A stretch of 50,695 nucleotides of DNA from Arcobacteraceae bacterium. Lineage in GTDB: Bacteria > Campylobacterota > Campylobacteria > Campylobacterales > Arcobacteraceae. The stretch covers positions 1 through 50,695 of the forward strand of contig JAOZJU010000006.1 in the NCBI GenBank assembly GCA_029935705.1, written 5' to 3'. The translations under genes and the position numbers were made by a program. Position 1 is the stretch's first letter, and every line of letters begins with the position of its first letter. Shown in pieces: positions 34,683 to 43,085 of this stretch. Under the pieces are notes generated by a model that saw only the letters and a program-made list of their open reading frames with translations, did no database searches and was not told where the DNA came from.

Positions 34683-35451
34683 ATAAGTTTGTCAACCTTT
34701 CTAAACTTAAGTTATAATATGTCTCATCTTTTTCACAACCTATATATACCCTATCTAATTTTTTTGCTACTATTGCTGTAGTGCCACTTCCCATAAAACA
34801 ATCCATTACAATGTCATTTTTGTTGCTACTGGCTTTTATAATTCGCTCTATCATATCGTGTGGTTTGGGTGTTAAGTGAGGCAGTTTCATAGTTTTACCA
34901 TTAATTTTTTCTTTGTGTCTTTGTGAGCTAAAGTGCCACACTTCACCACACAGTTTGCCTTTTTCGTTTGGATACCATCTTTTGCCATTTTTTAGTATGC
35001 CCTTTTGTGCCGCATGTGCTATACGGTTGGTGCTATCATAAGGCACTCTTATATCATCGAAGTTAAAAGTATGATTCTTACTTTTGGTGAAAAATAGTAT
35101 AGTCTCTTGACCGTTGCTGAATTTTCTTTTAGCTGCACCCATGCCATCTCTTTTGTCCCATGTTATCCAGTTTTGAAATACCATACCACGAGACAAGAGG
35201 TATTGAAATATAAACGAGCTATTAAATGGTGTATTAAATATATACAAACTTCCATTTGGTTTGAGTTTATCAATTGCCTTGTCTATCCAATCGTATGTCC
35301 AGTTAAAAAAGCTTTCATTTGATTTAAATGTGTCCCATTTTGCTTTTTTTAAATTGTATGGTGGGTCTGTAACTATCAAATCTATAGAAGCATTATCAAC
35401 ATTATCAAAAAAATCAAATACATCAAGATTGTAAATTTTGTTTATATTCAT
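34675..35451 (-). CDS. N6-adenine DNA methyltransferase, M1.MboII-like
   Basis: 258-aa beta-class amino-methyltransferase. Catalytic motif IV is D29-P-P-Y32 near the N-terminus and the AdoMet motif I is FMGSGTTA near the C-terminus, the order that defines the beta class. Long blocks (SLYIFNTPFN, FQNWITWDKRDGMG, LCGEVWHFSSQRHKEK) match what I recall of M1.MboII, which methylates adenine in GAAGA. Predicted role: protect the GAAGA strand. The start directly follows the stop of the second methylase (TGAATG). Confidence 0.88.
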   Translation of the reverse strand: MNINKIYNLDVFDFFDNVDNASIDLIVTDPPYNLKKAKWDTFKSNESFFNWTYDWIDKAIDKLKPNGSLYIFNTPFNSSFIFQYLLSRGMVFQNWITWDKRDGMGAAKRKFSNGQETILFFTKSKNHTFNFDDIRVPYDSTNRIAHAAQKGILKNGKRWYPNEKGKLCGEVWHFSSQRHKEKINGKTMKLPHLTPKPHDMIERIIKASSNKNDIVMDCFMGSGTTAIVAKKLDRVYIGCEKDETYYNLSLERLTNLYE

Positions 35452-36297
35452 TCAAACACTTTTTAATTTTTGATTTATAATATACTCATAACTATTCATT
35501 ATTTCATATCCTACATAATTTCTATTTAGTTGTTTCGCTACTTTAAGTGTAGTGCCACTTCCAGTAAATGGATCTAGCACAGTATCACCTTCAAAACTAA
35601 ATAGTTTTACACATCTTTTGACTATCTCTTGAGGCATGATAGCACTATGTTTGCCAAAAGCAATATCTTGTTTGTTTGGTATGGGTATATTCCATATTTG
35701 TTTAGTCCATTCTATCCACTCTTGTTGAGTTAGTTTGCTTTTTTCTTTTATCTCTTTGGTTGGTCCATAGATAGCTTTGCCATCTTTTACATAAACAGTG
35801 ATAAACTCACTGGTGTTTTGTGCATAGAAGTTTCGTGGATATGGATAACTGCCAAACATAAGTTTTTTACTACCATTGGTTCTATTCCATATATAGGTAT
35901 CGTATAGATGCATGTCTGTCTTATCTTGATACAATATTGAGTTTTGTATATCGCTATTTAAGTCAAATATATGTCTATTGTAATGAGTATTTAAATCAGC
36001 TTTTTTCATGGGCATAAGAGGGGTATTTATAATCAATTTACCATTTGGAGCTAATATTCTCTCACACTCATTCCATACTTTTAAAAGCTCTTTTATAAAG
36101 TTTTTATAGTTTGATATATCACCTAATTGTTCTTTGTGTTTGTTTGAGTGTGTCTCATTTTGATAACCATCTTTGCTATAATTTTTGATATTAAAATACG
36201 GCGGTGAAGTGATTATAAGATGGATACTATTGTTTGGTATCTCGCACATATTTTGAGATGATTTAAAATAAACTTGATTTATAAAATTACACACCAT
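35452..36297 (-). CDS. N4-cytosine DNA methyltransferase, M2.MboII-like
   Basis: 281-aa beta-class methyltransferase with catalytic S31-P-P-Y34, the variant usual for N4-cytosine enzymes, and AdoMet motif DPFTGSGTTLKVA near the C-terminus. In MboII-type systems a second enzyme modifies the TCTTC strand, because the target is asymmetric. It is the first gene of the three-gene system. Its upstream region contains a broken gene remnant instead of a clear promoter. Confidence 0.82.
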   Translation of the reverse strand: MVCNFINQVYFKSSQNMCEIPNNSIHLIITSPPYFNIKNYSKDGYQNETHSNKHKEQLGDISNYKNFIKELLKVWNECERILAPNGKLIINTPLMPMKKADLNTHYNRHIFDLNSDIQNSILYQDKTDMHLYDTYIWNRTNGSKKLMFGSYPYPRNFYAQNTSEFITVYVKDGKAIYGPTKEIKEKSKLTQQEWIEWTKQIWNIPIPNKQDIAFGKHSAIMPQEIVKRCVKLFSFEGDTVLDPFTGSGTTLKVAKQLNRNYVGYEIMNSYEYIINQKLKSV

Positions 36298-36342
36298 AAC
36301 TTCTGTCGGTTATCAAATCACTTTCTCTTGATAGCTCCACTC

Positions 36343-36540
36343 TTAACTCCTCTTTAGTTGGCTAAATGACAAGCATTTGGAGCTAAACAACTGATCATTG
36401 TTGTCTAATATGGAGTATTTTGCTACTGCTTGATATTTTTCGCTCACTTTATACGAACCTTTATATTGTTTGGTACTATTGTATCCAAATATACTTAAGG
36501 TTATATCTGTTGTTAAGATATATCTTTGCTGTAAAACCAA
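36343..36540 (-). pseudogene. Gene remnant beside the restriction-modification system
   Basis: A frame of about 65 codons with no ATG and no ribosome site starts at a TTG and ends KCLSFSQLKRS. Upstream in the same frame it extends only to a stop near 36560. The content (FGYNSTKQYKGSYKVSEKYQAV) looks like the C-terminal part of a secreted or lipoprotein-type protein, but I do not recognise it. Together with 36298-36342, where I see no gene, it marks the boundary between the inserted system and the older chromosome. Chance open frame is possible. Confidence 0.35.
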
Positions 36541-36561
36541 CTTGTTCTCTTTGCAGCTTTA

Positions 36562-37413
36562 CTATTTAAATTTTTTGTATATTGTTCTTGAACTATCTTT
36601 TTTGCTATCACTATATATAGTAGGTGTGCCGTTTACTTCCATATCATCTGCTATTTGTAAATCTTTTTTCATGATAGCCTCTATCTCTTTTGTATTTATA
36701 TCTTTTAATGTTAGTTTTGTTCCTAACTTTTTATTAAGACCGTCGAGTATCTTTTGTTCGTTTGTTTCTTCTGGGTCAAACTCTGTTTGAAAGTTTGCTT
36801 GATATATCTTTTTTGTAAGATTGTTTATCTTTCGATCCATTTTGAGTTTTATCATAGCTTTTGTTATAGTCATAGCCGCTGGATGTAAGCTTTCTAATGG
36901 CAAATGAATATAATACAAAGCGGTATCCTTTTTCTTTTTTATCTCATCTATAAGTCCTGGCAAATATGGGATACAAGCAGGACACAAAGGATCTGAAAAT
37001 ACAGCAACTTTATGTTTGGCTGTAAGTTTGCCAACTATTAGATGCTCTTTTGTATAGTGTTTTTCACTTAACTTAGGAGCCAAAAACTCTTTGTAGTTTT
37101 CGCCTGTATTTATATCAAATAGCTCTACGACAACCATCTTGCCATCTGTAAATAATTTATCTGTCGTTTCAAAATCACCCTTTGATGATTTTAGTTTCAA
37201 ATTAAGTGTATAAGCCACCCAACCACTTACAGGTAGGTCTTTTTTGACCTTGATAGATATATCGTTTATCTTTAAGTTTGTATTTGATAGTATTCTCTCT
37301 TTTTCAAAAGATATTACTTTCTTATCAAAATTTAGATCTGTTTTAGCACTACAGCTACTTATTGCCAATACTGCTACTATAGCTAACACTCTTATTATAA
37401 ATAATCTTTTCAT
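36562..37413 (-). CDS. Thioredoxin-fold thiol-disulfide oxidoreductase, probable lipoprotein
   Basis: 283 aa. The signal sequence ends in ISSC (C21), a plausible lipobox, so the mature protein is probably a periplasmic lipoprotein. Residues about 30-125 form an unrecognised N-terminal domain. The thioredoxin-like domain has C144-P-A-C147 in FSDPLCPAC and a cis-proline in NGTPTIY near the C-terminus, as in DsbA/DsbC/DsbG proteins. Likely role: disulfide exchange in the periplasm. Transcribed alone from a -10 box 24 nt upstream. Confidence 0.82.
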   Translation of the reverse strand: MKRLFIIRVLAIVAVLAISSCSAKTDLNFDKKVISFEKERILSNTNLKINDISIKVKKDLPVSGWVAYTLNLKLKSSKGDFETTDKLFTDGKMVVVELFDINTGENYKEFLAPKLSEKHYTKEHLIVGKLTAKHKVAVFSDPLCPACIPYLPGLIDEIKKKKDTALYYIHLPLESLHPAAMTITKAMIKLKMDRKINNLTKKIYQANFQTEFDPEETNEQKILDGLNKKLGTKLTLKDINTKEIEAIMKKDLQIADDMEVNGTPTIYSDSKKDSSRTIYKKFK

Positions 37414-37436
37414 TATTTTTTCCTTTTAATTTATTT

Positions 37437-37442
37437 ATTATA
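37437..37442 (-). promoter_or_regulatory. Predicted -10 box for the thiol-disulfide oxidoreductase
   Basis: The minus strand reads GATATAATAAAT, a perfect TATAAT 23 nt upstream of the start codon, with AAAAGGAAAA between as ribosome site. Divergent from mgtE. Confidence 0.5.
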
Positions 37443-37518
37443 TCTAAAGTTTCTTTGATTGCTCTTATTTTTGATAATATATCTTTACATATGTTACAAA
37501 ATTTTTATATAGTTATGT

Positions 37519-37524
37519 TATAAT
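37519..37524 (+). promoter_or_regulatory. Predicted -10 box for mgtE
   Basis: ATGTTATAATAC contains TATAAT with an upstream TG, 15 nt before the mgtE ATG; AAAGGAAC serves as ribosome site. No long leader exists, so an Mg2+ riboswitch (M-box) is not present. Confidence 0.55.
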
Positions 37525-37539
37525 ACATCAAAAGGAACG

Positions 37540-38880
37540 ATGGAACAAATTATGAACAAATTAGAAGAGTATCTCATATCAAAACCAACCGCCGAACTAC
37601 ACTTTGCAACTATAGCTAAACTACTAAAAGAACTTGATGATGACAAATTAGAAAAAGCTATCAAGTTAATTCCAGCAGAACTTTTAGGGGATGTAGCTCT
37701 TGAACTTCCTGATAGATACTTTGATGATATCATCACAAATAGAACCACAGATGAATTAAAGATAGCTATCACTGCTTTGGAGTCTGATGACCAACTTGAT
37801 TTTATACAGATGCTCGAACAGTTTGATAAAAATATAGCCAACAAACTGTTTGACAACTTGCACAAAGATGATCAAAAAGAGATAACCAAACTTAAAAAAT
37901 ACAAAGAGCACGAAGCTGGTGCTTATATGCAGCTTGAGGTATTTGAAGCTGTGATGGATGAAAACACTCATGATGTCATCAAAAGATTTGCTACACTCAA
38001 AAACAACAACGAACTTGAACATATCCAAAATTTGTTTATCACAAATAAACAAAAAAAACTTATGTTTACTATAGGTCTTGATGATCTACTTGTGTTTGAT
38101 TTTAAAAAATCACTTAAAGAAAATATAGAAACAAACAAAAATAGTTTTGAAGCTCACTATGCAAAAGATAGTGACAATATCAAAGATGTGGTTCATCAGT
38201 TTGAACAGTTTGACCTACCTGTCATACCAATAGTTGACGACAAGGGTCTATTGATAGGCAGGATTACATCTGATGATGTATATGATATCATCAACTCACA
38301 AGCTACTAAACAGTTGTATAATTTATCTGGTATAGATGATGAAGCAGAAGAGGATGACAATACTATAAAGATAGCAAAAACAAGAGCATCGTGGCTTGGG
38401 GTTAACTTGTTTACAGCAATCATAGCATCACTTGTGATAGGTTTCTTTCAAGATACTATCAACTCTATGGTGGCACTCGCTGTACTTATGCCAATAGTTG
38501 CCTCTATGGGTGGAAATGCTGGCACACAGACACTTACTGTTGTTGTTCGGCAATTAGCTTTAGGAGATATAGGCAAAAACGATGCAAAAAGGATTATCAA
38601 AAAAGAGTTAACAATCTCACTGCTAAATGGCATCTTGTTTGCTTTTGTTATATCTATCGTGGCATATCTATGGTTTGATATAGAGCTGTTAGGATTAGTA
38701 ATAGCACTTAGTATGATTATAAATATTCTTGTTGCTGGATTTTTCGGTGCAGTGGTGCCTTTGCTTTTGGACAATTTTAAAATTGACCCAGCTATAGGAA
38801 GCACTGTTGTTTTAACTACTGCTACAGATATAGTTGGATTTTTTAGCTTTTTAGCTCTTGCTACTTGGATATTGTTATGA
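37540..38880 (+). CDS. mgtE: Magnesium transporter MgtE
   Basis: 446-aa Mg2+ channel. The N-terminal superhelical domain (about residues 1-125) and a CBS-domain pair (about 125-250, including LPVIPIVDDKGLLIGRIT) form the cytosolic Mg sensor. The membrane part follows from about residue 290 with five helices and the family signature VASMGGNAGTQTLTVVVR. Start ATG 37540 has a good ribosome site; ATG 37552 is the alternative. The 3' end overlaps the convergent membrane-protein gene by 6 nt. Confidence 0.94.
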   Translation: MEQIMNKLEEYLISKPTAELHFATIAKLLKELDDDKLEKAIKLIPAELLGDVALELPDRYFDDIITNRTTDELKIAITALESDDQLDFIQMLEQFDKNIANKLFDNLHKDDQKEITKLKKYKEHEAGAYMQLEVFEAVMDENTHDVIKRFATLKNNNELEHIQNLFITNKQKKLMFTIGLDDLLVFDFKKSLKENIETNKNSFEAHYAKDSDNIKDVVHQFEQFDLPVIPIVDDKGLLIGRITSDDVYDIINSQATKQLYNLSGIDDEAEEDDNTIKIAKTRASWLGVNLFTAIIASLVIGFFQDTINSMVALAVLMPIVASMGGNAGTQTLTVVVRQLALGDIGKNDAKRIIKKELTISLLNGILFAFVISIVAYLWFDIELLGLVIALSMIINILVAGFFGAVVPLLLDNFKIDPAIGSTVVLTTATDIVGFFSFLALATWILL

Positions 38881-39702
38881 ACCTAGTCTTGATCCCTTTG
38901 ATACCAATCGATAGAGCATATAGATAAAAATAAGCGGAAAAACAATAGTTTTAAATATAAACACTATAACCAAATTTATGATATATTCACTTGTGTTGTT
39001 TGCTATAGTTTTATAGTTTTTTATCTTTTGTTTGTAAAATTTTAGTGAAACTATATCACTGATTTTGTTTGTCAATTTTTCTAAAAACCCCTTATTGTTG
39101 TTCTGCTCTTTTTTTACGACACTATTGTTTTGTAACTCTTGTGTTGATATGGTTAAACTCTCTTTCATCTTTTGTATATCGTAGTTTTGTTTGATATAAT
39201 ACTCATAAACATAACCGTTTGCAATAGTCATAATAGGTATGACAAATTTTAAAAATAGGAGCAAAGCAGTAGTTTTGTATACTGTCGTTTTGGTTTTATT
39301 TAAACCATCAAACCAATACAGTATATTTGAAACCACCACAACAGCCATAAGAGTATATACAAAAATATCTCCAGATACTATATTTATAAATATCTTTTGG
39401 ATACCAAGAGAGGTGATACAAAGTAGCATAATCCACGAAAATCTCTCTACTAAGTCATTGATAGGATCAAGTATCTCTCCTATAGTTATAGTAAGCCCAG
39501 GTGGTGAGATCTCTGTGCCTTGGACAACCGATATGACACCGTTTAAAGCTTTTGATACTGCATATATCGCTACTGCTTCTTGTAGCGAGTGGTTTATTAG
39601 CTCTTCGCCTTTTTTGTCTATATCTTTACTGCTGTTTGCAACTATCAATATGACAGATATAATCAATATAATAAATCCAAAAAATAACTTTTTATTGCTC
39701 AA
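38875..39702 (-). CDS. Hypothetical multi-pass membrane protein
   Basis: 275 aa. Hydrophobic segments lie at about residues 6-22 (LFFGFIILIISVILIVA), 88-110, 112-130, 143-165 and 242-265. A polar glutamine/asparagine-rich segment at 175-215 probably faces the cytoplasm or forms a coiled coil. I do not recognise a domain. No genes are clearly co-transcribed with it. Convergent with mgtE and divergent from tRNA-Leu. Confidence 0.65.
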   Translation of the reverse strand: MSNKKLFFGFIILIISVILIVANSSKDIDKKGEELINHSLQEAVAIYAVSKALNGVISVVQGTEISPPGLTITIGEILDPINDLVERFSWIMLLCITSLGIQKIFINIVSGDIFVYTLMAVVVVSNILYWFDGLNKTKTTVYKTTALLLFLKFVIPIMTIANGYVYEYYIKQNYDIQKMKESLTISTQELQNNSVVKKEQNNNKGFLEKLTNKISDIVSLKFYKQKIKNYKTIANNTSEYIINLVIVFIFKTIVFPLIFIYMLYRLVSKGSRLGS

Positions 39703-39728
39703 TCTATACTCCTTTAAACTTTTTATGG

Positions 39729-39734
39729 TATAAT
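39729..39734 (+). promoter_or_regulatory. Extended -10 promoter for tRNA-Leu
   Basis: ATGGTATAATTTA contains a perfect TATAAT with TGG upstream, 9 nt before the tRNA 5' end. It is of the same TGGTATAAT type as other strong promoters in this window. Confidence 0.6.
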
Positions 39735-39743
39735 TTATCCAAT

Positions 39744-39830
39744 GCGACCATGGTGGAATTGGTAGACACGCTATCTTGAGGGGGTAGTGTCCTTAAGGAT
39801 GTGCGAGTTCAACTCTCGCTGGTCGCACCA
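39744..39830 (+). tRNA. tRNA-Leu (anticodon GAG)
   Basis: Class II tRNA of 87 nt with encoded CCA. The acceptor stem is GCGACCA with TGGTCGC. The anticodon stem CTATC pairs with GGTAG around loop TTGAGGG, giving GAG. The long variable arm is built on TGTCCTTAAGGATG. The T-arm contains GTTCAACTC. Its CCA end directly abuts the stop codon of the convergent M16 peptidase gene, with no spacer for a terminator. Confidence 0.96.
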
Positions 39831-41159
39831 TCAGTTTTTAGAACTGCTCTTAATATCTTTTAATACAATAGTAGTTAAGTTGCTGTTGGTTAAATATCTT
39901 TTTGCTACATCTTGTATATCTTTTAATGTCAATTTTTCTACAGCTTCTTCATACTCAAACAGTGGCTTTATATCTCCTCTTATTAGATAACTACCATAAA
40001 GCGATGCTATGGAACTACTACTTTCAAGACTAAAAACAAAATCTTTTTTTGTGTTTAGTTTGATTTTTTCAAGCATTTGGTTGTTTATTTTACCCAATTT
40101 TATATTTTTGATGATTTTTTTTATCTCTTTTATTGCAACTTTTGGATCTTCTTTATCATTGCAGTTGCCTACAAACAAAAATAGACCAGGATCTTTTAGC
40201 TCCATATTGTAAGCATATATAGATGTCAAAAGTTGCTTTTTGTCTATAAGTGTTTCATGCAACAAACTGCTTTTGCCACTGCTTAAGAGTTCGCTCAAAG
40301 CCGACAAGGCAACTTGGTCATCGTGTTTGAAGTTTGGTATATGATAACCCATAGCAAACATCTGTGTTTGTGTGGATTTTTTTATTATGATATTTTTTTC
40401 ACCATTTTGTTTTGGCTCTTTTGTATGTATTTGTCTATCTATTTTTTCTGTGCTATTTTTTATATTGTTAAAATATTTCTCAGCCTTTTCAAACACCACA
40501 TCTTTGTTTATATCACCAGCTACAACCAAGATAGAGTTTGATGGCATATAGTGTTTTTGGTGAAACTGTTTGATATCTTGCAAACTCCAATTTTTTATAT
40601 CTTCCATAAATCCTATAGGAGTCCAGTGGTATGGATGATATGTAAAACTATTGTTAAAAAGCTTAAAATACAAAAACCCCATAGGTGAGTTATCGGTTCG
40701 CCACAATCTCTCTTGAAGCACCACATCTCGTTCAGATTGAAACTCTTTTTCATCAAGCTTGAGGTTTGCTTGAAGTTCAGCAAATAGTTCAAGTGATTTG
40801 TCAAGATTTTTGGTGCTTGAGTTGATGAAGTATTGAGTATAATCAAAACTTGTAGAGGCATTGTTAACCCCTCCAAAACTTTTGACAATAGTATCAAACT
40901 CGCCTGCTTTTAAGTTTTTGGTTGATTTGAAGTTTAGGTGTTCTAACATATGAGCTATACCACTTTTGCCCATCGTTTCATCGCGACTTCCTACATCGTA
41001 AAATATATTTGTGCTAATCACACCTGTGTTGTTCTCCATCGGCACTACAATGATTTTAAATCCATTTGAGAGTTTTTTTTCATAATATCTTGGCAGACTA
41101 CTTGACATCAACTCTCCTACAAATAACAAAACTAAAGATATTTTTAAAACCAATTTCAT
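39831..41159 (-). CDS. M16-family zinc peptidase, active type
   Basis: 442-aa secreted peptidase with a signal peptide (about residues 1-20, ending LMSSS). The inverted zinc motif is H70-M-L-E73-H74, and a downstream glutamate for zinc lies in SERDVVLQER (E143 or E150). The second, non-catalytic half follows. Such proteins resemble processing peptidase and PqqL. The inactive-type M16 protein encoded at 29008-30291 could be its partner. Separated from sppA by 8 nt; probably co-transcribed with it. Confidence 0.92.
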   Translation of the reverse strand: MKLVLKISLVLLFVGELMSSSLPRYYEKKLSNGFKIIVVPMENNTGVISTNIFYDVGSRDETMGKSGIAHMLEHLNFKSTKNLKAGEFDTIVKSFGGVNNASTSFDYTQYFINSSTKNLDKSLELFAELQANLKLDEKEFQSERDVVLQERLWRTDNSPMGFLYFKLFNNSFTYHPYHWTPIGFMEDIKNWSLQDIKQFHQKHYMPSNSILVVAGDINKDVVFEKAEKYFNNIKNSTEKIDRQIHTKEPKQNGEKNIIIKKSTQTQMFAMGYHIPNFKHDDQVALSALSELLSSGKSSLLHETLIDKKQLLTSIYAYNMELKDPGLFLFVGNCNDKEDPKVAIKEIKKIIKNIKLGKINNQMLEKIKLNTKKDFVFSLESSSSIASLYGSYLIRGDIKPLFEYEEAVEKLTLKDIQDVAKRYLTNSNLTTIVLKDIKSSSKN

Positions 41160-41167
41160 ATATCACC

Positions 41168-42040
41168 TTAATATGCCTGAAGTTCTATGGCTTTGCTTTG
41201 GACAATACCATAAAATTTGCTCTCCAAACTATCCATAAATTTGTCAAATTTATCTTGCTTTTTCCATACAGGATTTTTGATTTTAGATAGTGTTTGAAGC
41301 TCTTTTTTGGCTACTGATATCGTAGCTACTTTATCTATCAAGCCTACATTTTTTGCTTGCAAAGCTGTAAATATATGTCCATTTGCAAAAGTTCTGTGGT
41401 TTTGTTTTTTAAGTTTTCTTGCTGATGTTACATCATACACAAACATATCATATGTGTCGTCTATCACTTTTCTTAACTCTTTTTTCTCCATATCACTCCA
41501 AGGACGAAAAGCAGTGCCTATGCTTTTGTAAGCTCCCGTTTGTAAAGTCTGCGGTTTGATACCAATTTTATCAAGCAACTCTTTGGTATCCATACCGTTT
41601 ATGATCACACCAATACTTCCTACAATACTTCCTGGATTTGCTATGATTTTATCTGCCCAAATAGCAGAATAATAACTCCCACTTGCCATCACACCACTTG
41701 CATATGCTACTACTGGTTTGATCTTTTTTAGCTCTTTTATGGCATATGCTATCTCTACAGATGGAGCTACTGCACCACCTGGAGAGTTTATCTCAAACAA
41801 TACACCTTTGATATTTTCACTATTTTTTGCTTCTTCTATCTTTTCTAATACTTCACTAGCTGTTATGATAGGACCAAATAGTTGTATATTTTGCAAATTA
41901 GCACTTGTGAGTGATTTTTCATCAGATTGCCATACCATAGATATAACTATAGTTAGAAACACAACAGTTTTGAAGTTTCGCTGGATAAATCTAACAGGGG
42001 CGGTTATTGGCAAAAATACCAATTTTAGTTTTTCTAACAC
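41168..42040 (-). CDS. sppA: Signal peptide peptidase SppA, short form
   Basis: 290-aa membrane-anchored serine protease that degrades cleaved signal peptides. One N-terminal membrane helix lies at about residues 22-37. The catalytic dyad is S120 in GVMASGSYYSA and K172 in TGAYKSIGTAF. The SPGG motif (86-89) and the SIGVI region are conserved. This is the single-domain form found in Bacillus and Campylobacterota, half the length of the E. coli enzyme. It precedes the M16 peptidase gene, which suggests a shared role in envelope proteolysis. Confidence 0.93.
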   Translation of the reverse strand: MLEKLKLVFLPITAPVRFIQRNFKTVVFLTIVISMVWQSDEKSLTSANLQNIQLFGPIITASEVLEKIEEAKNSENIKGVLFEINSPGGAVAPSVEIAYAIKELKKIKPVVAYASGVMASGSYYSAIWADKIIANPGSIVGSIGVIINGMDTKELLDKIGIKPQTLQTGAYKSIGTAFRPWSDMEKKELRKVIDDTYDMFVYDVTSARKLKKQNHRTFANGHIFTALQAKNVGLIDKVATISVAKKELQTLSKIKNPVWKKQDKFDKFMDSLESKFYGIVQSKAIELQAY

Positions 42041-42083
42041 AATTAAAATCCTATCTTTTTTTTATTCTATCCAAAAAAGATAA

Positions 42084-42089
42084 ATTATA
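42084..42089 (-). promoter_or_regulatory. Predicted -10 box for sppA
   Basis: The minus strand reads GGGCTATAATTTATC, a perfect TATAAT 43 nt upstream of the sppA start. It separates the sppA-M16 pair from the rhodanese/sox transcript. Confidence 0.5.
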
Positions 42090-42106
42090 GCCCATATGAA
42101 CTCTTT

Positions 42107-42130
42107 AAAGCAGGACAAAAGTCCCACTTT
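42107..42130. terminator. Possible terminator after the rhodanese/sox genes
   Basis: AAAGCAGGAC-AAAA-GTCCCACTTT forms a hairpin: GGAC/GTCC and AAAG/CTTT pair, with two mismatched positions between them. It lies 27 nt downstream of the rhodanese stop. The plus strand continues with TTTTT immediately after the stem; the minus strand has only a short T run. Its position between two same-strand operons supports a terminator role, but the stem is imperfect. Confidence 0.4.
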
Positions 42131-42156
42131 TTAAGAAAATTTTATTTTATCAAAAA

Positions 42157-42999
42157 CTATAAAGCTTCGTTTGGTTTGATTTTACAATTTTTGTGTTTTT
42201 TGTCGCAACTATAAGATATATCATAGACAAAAACTCTTTTTGCAAGTTTCTCATCCTCTATACTTGTTCTTGCATCAACCGATATCAAACCAGTGTTACA
42301 ATAAAATACGATGATACCATCTTTTGGTAGTTTGCTTAAGTCAAGTTTTTCATTTTTGGTATCATATGGTATATTTATAGCCCCTTGTATATGTGACACT
42401 TTGTATTTCTCAGCTTTTCTTAAGTCTACTAGGTTTATACCTTTTGGTGCTTTTTTGCCACCTTTCATCTGGTCATATAACCAAAATTGATCAATAAGCC
42501 CATCTTCGTTTGCTTCACCATCTTCTGGTAGCAAGTATATATTGACACCATTTACAGTAATAGCTTTAAGTGGCGGTTTATAAGCTTTAGATGTTTGCTT
42601 TTTTTTGCCTTTTTTGCTCAATGCCATCACCGCTTTGCCTTTATCGTTCCATTCAGGATATCCACCCTTATATACAAGCACATTTTTATACCCATCTTTT
42701 TGAAGTTTAAAAGCTAATTTGTCTGATTTTTTACAAGCATAACCGTTGCAAAATGTTACTATTTTTGCTTTTTTGTTTGCTGGTAAAAATTTTTTTAGTT
42801 TTTTGTATTGTTTCACAGGGATATTGACAGAACCCATGATTGTGCCTCTTTGATACAACTTAAATGGTCTTGCATCTACAAACAATGCATCTTTGCTGTT
42901 GTATAGTTTTTGTGCTTCATCTATCTTGATGATATTTAACTTTCCCTTTGCTATTAGAAACGATGTTCCTATAAGTAGTACTAATAATATTTTTTTCAT
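42157..42999 (-). CDS. Periplasmic two-domain rhodanese-like protein
   Basis: 280 aa with a signal peptide (MKKILLVLLIGTSFLIAKG). The first rhodanese domain (about residues 28-130) has a candidate active cysteine in VTFCNGYACKKS. The second (about 180-270) has one in VFYCNTGLISVDART. A lysine-rich linker joins them. Both domains contain the cysteine needed to carry persulfide. Its place downstream of soxZ suggests sulfur transfer or thiosulfate handling together with the Sox proteins. It also has its own promoter, so it may be expressed independently. Confidence 0.85.
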   Translation of the reverse strand: MKKILLVLLIGTSFLIAKGKLNIIKIDEAQKLYNSKDALFVDARPFKLYQRGTIMGSVNIPVKQYKKLKKFLPANKKAKIVTFCNGYACKKSDKLAFKLQKDGYKNVLVYKGGYPEWNDKGKAVMALSKKGKKKQTSKAYKPPLKAITVNGVNIYLLPEDGEANEDGLIDQFWLYDQMKGGKKAPKGINLVDLRKAEKYKVSHIQGAINIPYDTKNEKLDLSKLPKDGIIVFYCNTGLISVDARTSIEDEKLAKRVFVYDISYSCDKKHKNCKIKPNEAL

Positions 43000-43027
43000 A
43001 TTTTTCCTTTTTGTTTTTCTGTATCCT

Positions 43028-43033
43028 ATTATA
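43028..43033 (-). promoter_or_regulatory. Extended -10 promoter for the rhodanese gene
   Basis: The minus strand reads TTTGTGGTATAATAGG, a perfect TATAAT in the 12-mer shared with the soxC, thyX and tRNA promoters. It is 28 nt upstream of the start codon, in the 86-bp gap after soxZ. Confidence 0.65.
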
Positions 43034-43085
43034 CCACAAACTACTCAAATTTAACTTAAAAATTTCAAGTAGTTTTTGGGTTTTA

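Noticed and set aside
36311-36335. TATCAA/TTGATA inverted repeat upstream of the second methylase as a controller-protein box
   Set aside because: Arms are only 6 nt, the sequence is AT-rich, and no C-protein gene accompanies the restriction-modification system.
37414-37539. Mg2+ riboswitch (M-box) upstream of mgtE
   Set aside because: The predicted -10 box is only 15 nt before the start codon, leaving no room for a leader.
39744-39830. tRNA-Leu as an integration site for a mobile element
   Set aside because: No integrase, no repeated tRNA 3' end and no foreign genes adjoin it; the neighbours are ordinary chromosomal genes.
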